A stretch of 64,000 nt of DNA from Candidatus Opimibacter iunctus (GTDB lineage: Bacteria; Bacteroidota; Bacteroidia; Chitinophagales; Saprospiraceae), in contig JADJVH010000005.1 in assembly GCA_016716665.1 (NCBI GenBank), forward strand, positions 1 through 64,000. The letters run 5' to 3'. Below are positions 25,639 through 35,013 of the stretch, piece by piece; within the stretch, counting starts at the first letter, position 1, and every line of letters starts with the position of its first letter. A model generated the notes under the pieces. That model made no database searches. It worked only from the letters and a program-made list of their open reading frames with translations, and had not been told where the DNA came from. Both the position numbers and the translations under genes were made by a program.

Positions 25639-28600
25639 TTATTGGTTGATTCTGACGGTTCCTGATACAAATAGCTGAGCACCAGGACTATTGGTGATCA
25701 GGGATGCCCCTGATACCCCTGGATTGCGTTCTATGTCTACATTCTTGAGGGTCAGGATCCCGGTATTGTTGATCGCTCCACCAGTCATCGATGTACCCGC
25801 CGTAATGTTTACATCCAAAAACTGTACCTGAACGCCAGGCGACATCTCAAAGACCCTTGTGCCATTCCCTGTGATATTGGTACCGGTACCCTCTGCCACA
25901 ATCACCAGGTTTTTGGTGAGCACTATAGGAGCGTTACCAACATTGACAGTCTGACCAGTCAACAAAGATGTGAGCCTGATGGTATCCCCTGCTGCCGCAC
26001 ACGAAATAGCCGCAGGCAAGCTCCCGGTGTTAGTGCCCGTCGTCTGGGTGACCGACAACTGACAACCTAGTGTGCCGCAGACTTTCAACCCCCAACTGTT
26101 AAGGCTGCCCCCATCCTGGTCTGCTACATCATGCACACTCATGGTCCAGACCCCGTTGGAATGCTTCCCGTCAAAAAAACTCAAGGTGTTGGATGGTTGA
26201 TATGTCAATCCATTTGTAGGAGGGCACGGCCATGTGCCGGGCGTTGCTTCATCATCAAAGTTGATATTGAAATTATCATTGTTGCCGCACGGTTGGTTCC
26301 ATATCAATCTTGCTGTGGCATCAGGTGCAATCAGCGTAAACTGAAGGTCATTGACCCACGTATGGGTTCCCGTCAGGTTGATCACATTGACATCATTGAT
26401 GACCATGTCAATAGGACTGACAAAGGTTGAGTTTATTGTCGGCGTCCCACTGGCAGATATCGCCAGAGGCACATTGCTACTCATGAGGGCAAAGCAGGAT
26501 GAAGTGGTAAAGGAAAATGGAGCAGACCACACACCTGTACCGCATGAATTTGACGCCCTCACTCTCCAATAGTATTGCTGATTGACGATCAAGGGGGTGG
26601 TGACCTGGTACTGATCTGTCAGTGTGCTCCCTGCTACTTCTACATAATTAAACTGGTTGTCAAACGCAAGTTGAAATTCATAGGCGAGCGCACCCGCTAT
26701 AGATTGCCAATCCAACAGCGGTGTGATGACCGCATCAGTCGTGTTGTTAGCCGGGCTTACTAGTGTGGGCCCTGTGGTCGGTGCGGCTAGCAGGGTGATT
26801 GAAAAAATGGCATCTTTTGTGCCTGTGGTGCTCGTACCCCTAACCGTTGGTGTATAGTTACCAAACAATCCGGTAAGGTTTGATATCGTAAGGGTGCTGT
26901 TTGATCCAGGGGTGACAACTGCAGGAACAAAGGAGACCACTGCTCCCGGAGGTGAGTTGAGTAAAGACAAGGTTACAGGATCTGTAAAGCCCATAAACGA
27001 ACCAATCTGCACAGTAGTTTGTACCGTGCCATCATTACACTCGGATACTGATGTTGGATTTAATGCTATTGTAAAGTTGGGCAGGCCGGAGTTGATCGTG
27101 ATGTTGGTGTTGTTGATATCAAAGAATATGTTGTTTGATCCTTTCACCATCACCCTTCCTGTGGTCGTTGTACCCGGCGGTATAGAGACGGTGGCTGATC
27201 CATCATTTGGCTCGTTCAACGATAATGCAATTGGATAGGTGAATCCTCCATCCGTAGACAACCGGATATCCACATTAGCACAACTCACCGGTGCGGCTGT
27301 TGTGTTGGCCACATTCCATGTAATGGTTTGTGTCGTTCCTTCAAGCCATGTCGTGGCAGAATTTTGAGACGTCACTACGAGTGGACCAGATGTCGCACTG
27401 GTTGTCACTACAACATCATCTTCATCAGTACAACCGGCGATGTTATGATAGTCCCTGACCGTCATCCTGAATGTCATAGTCCTGCTGACTGATGGCAATA
27501 CCTCCCATGTTGATGTAGTGTTCTGTGTCAAATCCGCAAGTCTTGGAAAATAACGCTGAGGAATGCCAACGGGATTGTAGCTCCGAAACATTGGTCCATC
27601 TATATCACTTGAAGTTGGGGGTTCTGTAGAAGAGGTTTCAAGATCATATTCTTCCCAGCAATACGTTAACGGGTCATTGTCAGCATCCGTGACACTAGCT
27701 GTTAATACAAAGGGAGTTGAAATGGGAATGGTATAATCAGGCGTACTTGCAGCTACCGGAGCAGCATTGCTGAGCGTGATGGTTGCAGCACAGTTAGTTG
27801 AAGTCAACTTGTTTCCGATTTCCAGCAAACTCCGGGCGTGGAGATAATCATCACTATGTGGTTGTATATCCTGTGTTGAACAAATACCCGCATAAGCCAT
27901 TATGGTCGTTCCGCTTCCAGGCTCGTACGCAGAAGATGCAGATCGATTACCGCTACAGCTTCCCAGGGTTCCGTTGAAGGTATGATTTGCTCCTAGTTGA
28001 TGTCCCATTTCATGGGCAACATAATCTATGACATAGGGATCTCCTACCGGTGCTGAAGATCCTGTCACCCCACCTGCTTTGTTTGAATTGTTACAGATAC
28101 AACCAAGATAGGCGACCCCTCCTCCTCCTGTGCTGAACACATGGCCTATATCATAATTCGAATTACCGATGATGGCATCAATGGTGGTTTGATTCTGGCC
28201 CAACATTGTACCCCCATTATTATTCGTATATGGATCTCCTCCCGGGTCATAATAAAATACAGAAGATGTATTCCCCACCAGGATAAGGCGCACAGTGATA
28301 TCCGCTTCATAGACCTCGTTGACCCTGTTGACCGCGGTGACAACCTGTGATAAGACAAGTCCGGATTGTGCAGCTGATGTAGCCCCAAAGTAATTACTGT
28401 ATTCTCCCGTGGTGGCTACTGCAAGTCGATAGGTTCTGAATATACAATCGCCGGCAAGTCTTTGTTGCGGAATAATATCTCCACCAAAGCCTTGGTCTTC
28501 TACCCCACAAGTCCACTCTCCTTCACGCTTAAAATCTTTTGCATAGTACACGATCCGGTTGGCCATATCATTGCGCTGATAAGGATCGATGTATGTCTTG

Positions 28601-29025
28601 CCCTGCAGGTCGGTGATCACTGCCCTGAACCCATTTAACGTCCAGTCTGCCCTGATGGTCCTGTATGGATCTGACACCGATACACCACGAAAGGTTTTAA
28701 TCCCGGTATACTGTGCGGCGAGCGGTGCTTCCATCATCTCATACTGTACCATCCTGAATTTGTCCGCCGTTCCATCCGCAAGTCCTACGGCGATGATGGT
28801 GTTGCTCGTATTGGCAGCTTGTGTATATTCATGGGGCGCCGACCACAGCATGGTCTTCATCTCCGCATCATCCACCCGGTAGGTAGTGTACTGCTGGGGT
28901 ATGATGTCTCGTCGGCCGAGCGCTGTGATGTTTTGCGGTTCGACTGCTGTCCACATTTGGCCAAAGGACTGACTTGCACAGAGTATGAGGACAATAAGAA
29001 TCATCCCGGGTGAGCGGCTTCTCAT
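25639..29025 (-). CDS. Secreted reprolysin-like zinc metalloprotease with P-domain
   Basis: The 1128-residue protein has a signal peptide (about 1-22), a propeptide-like region and a metzincin-type catalytic domain (about 185-405) with HEMGHQLGANH: zinc ligands H338, H342 and H348 with catalytic E339. Beta-sandwich and Fn3-like domains follow (about 420-830), with a Fn3-like phrase YYWRVRASNSCGTGVWSAPF. A proprotein-convertase P-domain (about 845-985, HTWVNDLQFTLIAPDATA and WTMSVHDVADQDGGSLNSWG) and a C-terminal beta-helix module (about 990-1128, TGSLPAAI) complete it. It should degrade extracellular proteins. The final module is shared with the phosphatase at 19761. A promoter lies just upstream. 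No T9SS domain is seen. Confidence 0.92.
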   Translation of the reverse strand: MRSRSPGMILIVLILCASQSFGQMWTAVEPQNITALGRRDIIPQQYTTYRVDDAEMKTMLWSAPHEYTQAANTSNTIIAVGLADGTADKFRMVQYEMMEAPLAAQYTGIKTFRGVSVSDPYRTIRADWTLNGFRAVITDLQGKTYIDPYQRNDMANRIVYYAKDFKREGEWTCGVEDQGFGGDIIPQQRLAGDCIFRTYRLAVATTGEYSNYFGATSAAQSGLVLSQVVTAVNRVNEVYEADITVRLILVGNTSSVFYYDPGGDPYTNNNGGTMLGQNQTTIDAIIGNSNYDIGHVFSTGGGGVAYLGCICNNSNKAGGVTGSSAPVGDPYVIDYVAHEMGHQLGANHTFNGTLGSCSGNRSASSAYEPGSGTTIMAYAGICSTQDIQPHSDDYLHARSLLEIGNKLTSTNCAATITLSNAAPVAASTPDYTIPISTPFVLTASVTDADNDPLTYCWEEYDLETSSTEPPTSSDIDGPMFRSYNPVGIPQRYFPRLADLTQNTTSTWEVLPSVSRTMTFRMTVRDYHNIAGCTDEDDVVVTTSATSGPLVVTSQNSATTWLEGTTQTITWNVANTTAAPVSCANVDIRLSTDGGFTYPIALSLNEPNDGSATVSIPPGTTTTGRVMVKGSNNIFFDINNTNITINSGLPNFTIALNPTSVSECNDGTVQTTVQIGSFMGFTDPVTLSLLNSPPGAVVSFVPAVVTPGSNSTLTISNLTGLFGNYTPTVRGTSTTGTKDAIFSITLLAAPTTGPTLVSPANNTTDAVITPLLDWQSIAGALAYEFQLAFDNQFNYVEVAGSTLTDQYQVTTPLIVNQQYYWRVRASNSCGTGVWSAPFSFTTSSCFALMSSNVPLAISASGTPTINSTFVSPIDMVINDVNVINLTGTHTWVNDLQFTLIAPDATARLIWNQPCGNNDNFNINFDDEATPGTWPCPPTNGLTYQPSNTLSFFDGKHSNGVWTMSVHDVADQDGGSLNSWGLKVCGTLGCQLSVTQTTGTNTGSLPAAISCAAAGDTIRLTSLLTGQTVNVGNAPIVLTKNLVIVAEGTGTNITGNGTRVFEMSPGVQVQFLDVNITAGTSMTGGAINNTGILTLKNVDIERNPGVSGASLITNSPGAQLFVSGTVRINQ

Positions 29026-29072
29026 ATAATGATATTTTATAACCTATAAATGCACTTATTATCAGGTAGATA

Positions 29073-29104
29073 CAAAGATATAAGGTTGTTTTGAAGAAAC
29101 CAAC
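29073..29104 (-). promoter_or_regulatory. Promoter of the metalloprotease gene
   Basis: On the minus strand the -7 box TATCTTTG (29073-29080) and a TTG (29101-29103) are 20 bases apart, matching the Bacteroidota spacing. Transcription would start about 40 bases before the ATG at 29025. The rest of 29105-29345 shows nothing I can name. Confidence 0.55.
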
Positions 29105-29345
29105 AAATATTTTAAACCCCCGGGGCAGCCATCATCTTCCGCCTTGCGGCAATAGCTGCTGGATACCTTTTCGGGCGTCTAAAACATTGAAAAACAGTGG
29201 AATAGGGTTAATCCTTGAGCCGTTTTACCCACGTTCTGATCACCACATGACACGTTTTAGCTGTGAACTAACAGCAAGCTTTCAAAACTCACTTTTGCTC
29301 ATCAGTCGCTTTCTGTGGGTGCAGAACTGCGGTATCGTCTCTGGC

Positions 29346-30077
29346 TTAAAACCTGGTCGCCAGGTAGTGGGGTAGCATCGCCCTCCAGGTGGGCCAGTCA
29401 TGGCGCATATCATGTCCCCACACATCTAACTCATGCGGAATCCCCTTGTGAGAAAGTAGTGAAGAAAAGTTCCGTGATGCGCTTGGGCTTTCATACTCAC
29501 CGGAACCGGTCAGGATGTGGACATGATTGGATCGCTGCAGGATCGGGAGGAAGTAATCGTCATTGAGTTTTTCGAGGTAGTGCATCGGGCTGTTGAAGTA
29601 CACGTCTTCGTCAAAATATCCGTCTGTATAGGTGGTCAGGTCATACACTCCGCTCATCGCTATGGCTCCGGCTATTATATCCGGACGCTTGAAATACAGA
29701 TTGGCCGCATGCAACGCACCCAGCGACGCACCACAAGTGATGATCCCGGTATCTTCGCTGGTATTGTGCTTGATATATGGTACTACCTCACGATACACAT
29801 AGTCATTAAACTGCTGGTGCCTGATCGACTTGTGCCGGGGATGCATCTTGCTGTTGAGCCAGCTCTCTGAGTTGATACTGTTGATCGAAAACACCTTGAC
29901 CTTGCCGGCATCGATATAGGGCTGGATCACATCCAGTAACAAAAAACGCTCATATTCCAGATAGTCGGCGGCTGCAGTAGGTATCAGCAACAGGGCCGTT
30001 CCATAATGGCCATACATGGCGATTTCCATGTTCTTATTCAATGACGGGCTATACCAGGAGTCAAGGATTCGGTTCAT
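29346..30077 (-). CDS. Putative esterase, alpha/beta hydrolase (esterase D family)
   Basis: The 243-residue protein has the nucleophile elbow CGASLGA with Ser118, and near the C-terminus a His in the GHDMRHDWPTWRAMLP segment. The body resembles the esterase family of PF00756, whose members cleave carboxylesters including acylated polysaccharides and ferric-siderophore esters. There is no signal peptide, so it should be cytoplasmic. It is monocistronic, and the ATG at 30077 precedes the conserved YSPSLNKNMEI strand. Confidence 0.87.
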   Translation of the reverse strand: MNRILDSWYSPSLNKNMEIAMYGHYGTALLLIPTAAADYLEYERFLLLDVIQPYIDAGKVKVFSINSINSESWLNSKMHPRHKSIRHQQFNDYVYREVVPYIKHNTSEDTGIITCGASLGALHAANLYFKRPDIIAGAIAMSGVYDLTTYTDGYFDEDVYFNSPMHYLEKLNDDYFLPILQRSNHVHILTGSGEYESPSASRNFSSLLSHKGIPHELDVWGHDMRHDWPTWRAMLPHYLATRF

Positions 30078-30449
30078 ACGTTATTGGTCTTGATTGATGG
30101 GTCTAAGATGTGTAAAATAATTGATATCGTATCCTTGAAATATTGGGCCTATTCAAGATGCGGAAAGGCAGATCCTCTCTCTTCCGGCCTTTTATGCGTA
30201 TATTGAGCAAGGCCCGACACAACAGACTTCCTCTTCCGGCGGTTTACCTGTATAATATCAAGCCCAGGACTGTCCTTTGAAAGGATTGTCTACAGCCGCC
30301 TTTCGCACTAAAGCATCCTTTGAATACATCTCACCAACGGAACCCCATGCTTTGGCCTTTTCGTCAATGCAAGGATGCTCTCCCGCCTTGCTTTTTGGTG
30401 ACATTGATCTTTTTTACAGACACTATAAAGTGCCTCATTTTTATCTGAT
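30078..30449. other. Divergent intergenic region, no gene seen
   Basis: This 372-base spacer separates the esterase from the AsmA-like gene. The open frames inside are short and lack any recognisable pattern. It must hold the promoters of both genes, but I found no perfect -7 box. Confidence 0.5.
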
Positions 30450-31637
30450 ATGAATTTAATCCACCCCGATACCAAGGCCCGTTCAACTCCCATAAAACGA
30501 AAAAAATGGCTGCGAATCAGTTTCTATGTCTTCTTGCTCCTGATTTCCTTGCGTATTATGCTTCCATACATCACGCTCCATTTTATCAACAAGCGACTGG
30601 CGGTTATCCATGGATATTATGGGCACGTGGCTGACCTCGATATTTCGCTATATCGTGGGGCCTATGTCGTCAAGGATATCTACATCAATATTTCGGATAC
30701 CCTAACCCAAAGGCAAACTCCGTTTTTCTCCTCTTCCAGTGTAGATATCTCTATTGAGTGGCGGTCTTTATTCAAGGGCCAGATTGTCAGTGAGCTTGTC
30801 GCCTATACACCCTTACTTCGCTTTACTGAGGGTGTTGCCGAACCCGAGCAGCTTGAAAAAGACACCAATGACTTTCGGATGATCCTCAGGACATTTACGC
30901 CAATCAAGGTCAACAGGTTTGAAGTCTTAAATGGTAAAATGCAATATATCGACCGTTCTGTCACCCCGGAAGTAGATATCTTTCTGGACAACGCTCATGT
31001 CCTGGCCAATAATCTGTCAAATGTAGAAGACACCACTTTGCTGCCCGCCACAGTTGTTGCTACCGCAGATGTCTATGAAGGAAATTTGACCTTCAATATG
31101 CGCATCAATGCACTGGCCAATGACCCTACGTATGATTTGAATGCAGAAATCAAGGGTGCCAACCTGGTGAAATTGAATTCGTTCTTTAAGGCGTATGCAG
31201 ATTTTGATGTCAATCACGGAATCTTCGATGCTTCCCTTGAGTTGGCCGCCAGGGACAGAAAGTACATTGGGTATATCAAGCCTGTCATCAAAGATCTTGA
31301 TGTCGTAGGGCCTGAAGACAGAAAGGATAGTGTCTTGCGAAAAATATGGGAAGGGATCGTTGGTGTAGCCGGAGATATCTTGGAAAATCCTAAAACAGAT
31401 CAGATCGGAACCAAAATTCCTATTGCAGGAAATTATGGAGATCAAACGATCGGTTCGTGGTTTGCCATCCTGGCCACCTTGCGCAATGGATTTATCCAGG
31501 CGATATATCCGACACTTGACAATCAGGTCACCATTGCTCTGGTACAATCCGTAGTTGCTAAGAAAGGAAACAAAGGTGGTTTGTTTAAAAAAGCCTTTGA
31601 TACCCCGTCATCGAAAAAAGACAAAAAGAAAAATTAA
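30450..31637 (+). CDS. AsmA/DUF748-like membrane-anchored protein
   Basis: The 395-residue protein has one N-terminal membrane helix (about 23-43, ISFYVFLLLISLRIMLPYI) and a long periplasmic beta-rich part. The phrases GYYGHVADLDISLYRGAYVVKDI (split) and FNMRINALANDPTYDLNAEI match the AsmA/DUF748 style of repeated beta strands seen in lipid-bridging envelope proteins. It ends in a Lys-rich tail (SKKDKKKN). It lies 32 bases before the broken YihY gene. A role in envelope lipid homeostasis is an inference from the family. Confidence 0.8.
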   Translation: MNLIHPDTKARSTPIKRKKWLRISFYVFLLLISLRIMLPYITLHFINKRLAVIHGYYGHVADLDISLYRGAYVVKDIYINISDTLTQRQTPFFSSSSVDISIEWRSLFKGQIVSELVAYTPLLRFTEGVAEPEQLEKDTNDFRMILRTFTPIKVNRFEVLNGKMQYIDRSVTPEVDIFLDNAHVLANNLSNVEDTTLLPATVVATADVYEGNLTFNMRINALANDPTYDLNAEIKGANLVKLNSFFKAYADFDVNHGIFDASLELAARDRKYIGYIKPVIKDLDVVGPEDRKDSVLRKIWEGIVGVAGDILENPKTDQIGTKIPIAGNYGDQTIGSWFAILATLRNGFIQAIYPTLDNQVTIALVQSVVAKKGNKGGLFKKAFDTPSSKKDKKKN

Positions 31638-31669
31638 CGGGTAGTGAGCCCAAAGAACAAAAACAAGTT

Positions 31670-32584
31670 GTGATGCCAATAAAATTAAAAAGTACCGGCA
31701 CCGTGCTGAAAACCGCCTTTACCAAATGGTGGTCCCGGGATCCCTTTAAAGAAAGTTCGGTCATTGCCTATACCGCAATCTTCTCCCTTCCCGGATTATT
31801 GGTCGTCGTCGTGACCCTGTCAGGATATTTTTTTGGGCCGGAACTGGTCACTACGCACATACACCGGAACATTGCAAGTGTGATGGGGTTGAGATGGCAG
31901 CCAGATTCAGCAGATTCTTTTTCCAGCGGACAATCTCTGTGGGCTTCTTTACTAGGGTTGGTCACCATACTGATCGGAGCTACGGGTGTGTTTGTTCAAC
32001 TCCAAAAATCGCTTAATATCATCTGGGAGGTCGAAGCCAGACCGTATAAATCAGGGCTCTGGAAATTAATTAAACTCCGGTTGTTTTCGTTTGGACTGAT
32101 CCTTTCTATCGCCTTTGTACTGCTTATCTCTCTTGTCATCACCTCCTTCCTGGCCGCAGCAGGGGATTGGCTCAAGATGCATTGGAGCCCCACCTTTATT
32201 TGGATCTTCAATGTTATCAACATCCTTGGCACCCTGCTCTTCATCACCGTATTGTTTGCACTGATGTTTAAAATCTTGCCGGACGCTAAAATCAAATGGC
32301 AGTATGTATGGCTGGGTGCATTTATCACGACCATCTTTTTCTTCAAACCCTGCCTCTATTTTGGCAGGCTGAGGGATCCGGATATGGTCGCCGGTTCCAT
32401 TTGATCCTCTTGTGGACGTCTACTTCCGTTTTCTTCTATGCGCCAATTTCAGCCTATTCCCCAGTATTACGGACCGTCCAGCAATGAAGTCGCCGTAAAA
32501 GGGGCAGGATTGGTGAGATGTAAGACGGTGAGAGTGAAAAAGAAGGTGAGATGTTTGGGGATGTGTAAGACAGTGAGACAGTAA
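31670..32584 (+). pseudogene. YihY/UPF0761-family membrane protein with several frameshifts
   Basis: The first 220 residues form a normal YihY (BrkB-like) N-terminus: four to five membrane helices, including SVIAYTAIFSLPGLLVVVVT and VTILIGATGVFVQLQKSLN. From about 32340 the expected end (LYFGR-AEGSGYG-AGSI-LILLWTS-FFYGANF) is scattered over three frames, and the plus-one frame stops at 32404. Most breaks are repaired by adding one base to a short homopolymer, for example in ATTTGATC and TATGCGCC, so sequencing undercalls are as likely as decay. The last readable family-like part is YYGPSSNEVAVKGAG (about 32467-32511). The downstream end (32584) runs into octamer repeats and is approximate. 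Confidence 0.7.
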
Positions 32585-32588
32585 GAGG
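32565..32588. repeat. Octamer word tract GTAAGACA/GTGAGACA/GTAAGAGG
   Basis: Three octamers form the reverse complement of the tract at 32793-32840 (CCTCTTACTGTCTCACTGTC). Two more related octamers lie at 32520-32535. Confidence 0.75.
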
Positions 32589-32626
32589 TTTGCGTTTAAG
32601 TGTGTGTGATTGAGCCTTTAAAGCTA

Positions 32627-32659
32627 TTGTCAATACATTGGTCCAAGTTGTTAATTTTG
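32627..32659 (+). promoter_or_regulatory. Promoter of thrB
   Basis: TAATTTTG (32652-32659) matches TAnnTTTG. A TTG at 32627-32629 stands 22 bases upstream. Transcription would start near 32666, giving a leader of about 175 bases made largely of tandem repeats. Confidence 0.5.
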
Positions 32660-32672
32660 CCGTCTGATAAAA

Positions 32673-32756
32673 AGCTACCAGCTACCAGCTACCAGCTACC
32701 AGCTACCAGCCATCAGCTACCAGCCATCAGCTATCAGCTATCAGCTATCAGCTAAC
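32673..32756. repeat. Twelve tandem heptamers of the AGCTACC family
   Basis: Exactly twelve units fill 84 bases: AGCTACC five times, AGCCATC, AGCTACC, AGCCATC, AGCTATC three times and AGCTAAC. The array lies in the predicted thrB leader. Confidence 0.95.
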
Positions 32757-32792
32757 CATTTAACATTTAACAAAACACCTCTAGCACACTAA

Positions 32793-32840
32793 TTCACACT
32801 CTCACACCTCTTACTGTCTTACTGTCTTGCCCTCTTACAA
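32793..32840. repeat. Six tandem octamers of the TCTTACTG family
   Basis: Units read TTCACACT, CTCACACC, TCTTACTG, TCTTACTG, TCTTGCCC and TCTTACAA. The last base is the A of the thrB ATG, so the tract fills the place where a ribosome binding site should be; no purine-rich site is present. Confidence 0.9.
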
Positions 32841-33772
32841 TGAAAACCGGACTCAAAGTCATCGCTCCCGCATCCGTCTCCAACCTCGCCTGTGGCTTTG
32901 ATACCCTCGGCGTAGCTATCGACATCCCCGGAGATGAAATCATTGGAAAGTGGGTAGACACCCCTGGTGTACATATCACAGAAATCACAGGACGTAAAAA
33001 AGGAATCACATCAGATCCGGCACAAAATATTGCAGGCATCACCGCCTCTGCCTTGTTGAAACACCTGGAAGAAGATGGTCGTGGTCTTGAACTTCGAATA
33101 CACAAACACATCCCGGGAGGTAGTGGCCTCGGCAGCAGTGCCTCCAGTGCAACTGCCGCCGCAGTATTGGTCAATGAGATGCTCAATCGTCCACTTGAAA
33201 AGCGCGATCTCATCCCGTTTGCCCTGGAAGGGGAAATGATAGCAAGCGGTTCACGACACGGAGACAACGTGGTACCAGCCCTGCTCGGAGGACTGATGCT
33301 CATACGCGATATAGATACCTATGACTACCACAGGATATATACACCTCGGGGACTTTTTATGGCTATACTTCTCCCTGATATTTCTATTGCGACTAAAACA
33401 GCCCGTGGAATTCTTCGCGCTGAAGTTCCACTATCATCCATGGTCCGGCAGGCAGCTAATCTCGGCTCTTTTGTCATCGCCATGCACAATGGGGATCTCA
33501 ATCTCATCCGCAGGTCTATGGAAGACCTGGTCATCGAACCTCAACGCAAGCACCTGATCCCCCACTTTGATACCATTAAAGAAACCGCACTGACTCTCGG
33601 TGCCCTAAGTTGCAGCATCAGCGGCGCAGGACCCGCCATCTTTGCTTTGTGCCAGGAAAAACTCCAGGCTACCGGTATCGCAGCCGCTATGCAGAAGGTC
33701 TATGATGATCACAAGCTCGATGCAAAAAGCTATGTTGGTGCCATCAACCATGAGGGTACGGTTTTAAAATAG
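32840..33772 (+). CDS. thrB: Homoserine kinase
   Basis: The 310-residue GHMP kinase phosphorylates homoserine for threonine synthesis. The ATP-binding motif is PGGSGLGSSASSATAA beginning at P92, with the N-terminal APASVSNLACGFD (about 10-22) and the C-terminal SCSISGAGPAIFAL glycine loop (about 258-271), all as in ThrB. In many Bacteroidota thrA, thrB and thrC are adjacent; here thrB stands alone. Its leader is unusual, with twelve heptamers and six octamers. A large inverted repeat follows the stop codon and may terminate transcription. Confidence 0.95.
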   Translation: MKTGLKVIAPASVSNLACGFDTLGVAIDIPGDEIIGKWVDTPGVHITEITGRKKGITSDPAQNIAGITASALLKHLEEDGRGLELRIHKHIPGGSGLGSSASSATAAAVLVNEMLNRPLEKRDLIPFALEGEMIASGSRHGDNVVPALLGGLMLIRDIDTYDYHRIYTPRGLFMAILLPDISIATKTARGILRAEVPLSSMVRQAANLGSFVIAMHNGDLNLIRRSMEDLVIEPQRKHLIPHFDTIKETALTLGALSCSISGAGPAIFALCQEKLQATGIAAAMQKVYDDHKLDAKSYVGAINHEGTVLK

Positions 33773-33788
33773 GCGATTAGCTACTCAC

Positions 33789-33933
33789 ATGATGTGTTCG
33801 ACCACCACTTCGTGACCACCTTTCCCGCTAAGCGGGAAGACCGCAGGACCACCAAGACATTTTAGTGTCACGGTGCGCGTGGTCTTGGCCGAATAGGCCA
33901 ATGTGGTCACGAAGTGGTGGTCGAACACATCAT
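33789..33933. repeat. Nested inverted-repeat element, about 145 bp
   Basis: Perfect 31-bp arms at 33789-33819 and 33903-33933 enclose about 80 bases that hold further hairpins, for example CCCGCTAAGCGGG (33823-33835) and GGCCGAATAGGCC (33887-33899). No protein is encoded. It resembles a MITE or a compound intergenic palindrome, and it fills the thrB to epimerase spacer. Confidence 0.85.
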
Positions 33934-33952
33934 AACTGCACCCAAACCCTTG

Positions 33953-33992
33953 CTCACACTTCTTACTTTCTCACTGTCTTACAGTCTTACCT
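33953..33992. repeat. Five tandem octamers upstream of the epimerase gene
   Basis: Units read CTCACACT, TCTTACTT, TCTCACTG, TCTTACAG and TCTTACCT, ending 11 bases before the ATG at 34004. The words are nearly identical to the tract at 35950-35981. Confidence 0.85.
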
Positions 33993-34003
33993 ATCTTTAG
34001 CTC

Positions 34004-34939
34004 ATGCAAACAATACTCGGCTCCGGTGGCGCGATCGGTACAGACCTCGCCAGATCACTTTCGACTTATACAGATCAGATCCGCCTCGTAAGCCGTCATC
34101 CCGTACAGGTCAATCCGTCGGACACCCTTCATCCCGCTGACGTCAACGATCCTGCCCAGATCAATCGTGCTGTCGAAGGCAGCGAAGTGTGCTACATCAC
34201 CGTAGGGTTTGAGTACAACACCAGGGTATGGCAACAGAAATGGCCGGTATTTATGCGCAATGCGATTGATGCCTGCATAGCCCATGGAACAAAACTCGTC
34301 TTCTTTGACAATGTATATGCCATAGGCAAAGACCATGTCCACCATATCACTGAAAATTCACCAATCAGTCCATGCAGCAAAAAAGGGGCGGTTCGTGCGA
34401 TCGTCGACCGGATGATATTGGAGGCGGTGGATAAAGGAACGTTAGATGCTATGATCGTCCGCGCCCCTGATTTTTTTGGGCCGGTCAAAAAACAAAACAG
34501 CCTGTTGATGAATGTGGTTTATGACAACCTGGCTAAGGGCAAGGTCGCGCAATGGTTTTGCAATGCAGACGTGATTCACACGATGGGCTATTCGCCAGAT
34601 CTTGCAAAAGGAACTGCAATGCTTGGCAACACGCCTGACGCGTTCAACCAGATATGGAACCTGCCTGTTGATATGGATTCACTCAACGGCAGGGCGTGGA
34701 TCTCCCTGTTTGCCAATGAAATGCAGAAATCGGAAAAAGTGCAGGTTGTTCCTGTCTGGGCAATACGACTCATGGGATTGTTTGTCCCTGTACTGCGCGA
34801 GATGCCGGAAATGATGTACCAGTTTGACCGGCCTTATCTCTTTGATTGTTCGAAGTTCCTTAGCCGGTTTGATTTCAAACCAACCACCAACATTGACGCA
34901 GTAAAATTAACTGTTGCTGCATTGTCTCAGGGCAGTTGA
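34004..34939 (+). CDS. NAD(P)-dependent epimerase/dehydratase-like (SDR) protein
   Basis: The 311-residue protein begins with a Rossmann motif, GSGGAIGTDLA (about 6-16). It has the extended-SDR layout, with VFFDNVYAIG (about 98-107) in the place of the strand leading to the catalytic Tyr, and a substrate-side RAPDFFGP (about 153-160). The usual YxxxK is not obvious; the equivalent segment reads SPCSKKGAVRAIVDR. It may therefore be an atypical or non-catalytic member. Its stop overlaps the following open frame, whose likely start is at 35014. Substrate unknown. Confidence 0.8.
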   Translation: MQTILGSGGAIGTDLARSLSTYTDQIRLVSRHPVQVNPSDTLHPADVNDPAQINRAVEGSEVCYITVGFEYNTRVWQQKWPVFMRNAIDACIAHGTKLVFFDNVYAIGKDHVHHITENSPISPCSKKGAVRAIVDRMILEAVDKGTLDAMIVRAPDFFGPVKKQNSLLMNVVYDNLAKGKVAQWFCNADVIHTMGYSPDLAKGTAMLGNTPDAFNQIWNLPVDMDSLNGRAWISLFANEMQKSEKVQVVPVWAIRLMGLFVPVLREMPEMMYQFDRPYLFDCSKFLSRFDFKPTTNIDAVKLTVAALSQGS

Positions 34940-35013
34940 ACCCGATCAAAACATCTCTCTGGCCGAGCCTTCATCCCGATGTGTTGTTTGCATCATCTTC
35001 TGTATATTTATTG

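Noticed and set aside
32673..32756. Regular repeat array as a CRISPR
   Set aside because: The units are 7 bases long and directly adjacent, with no unique spacers and no cas genes.
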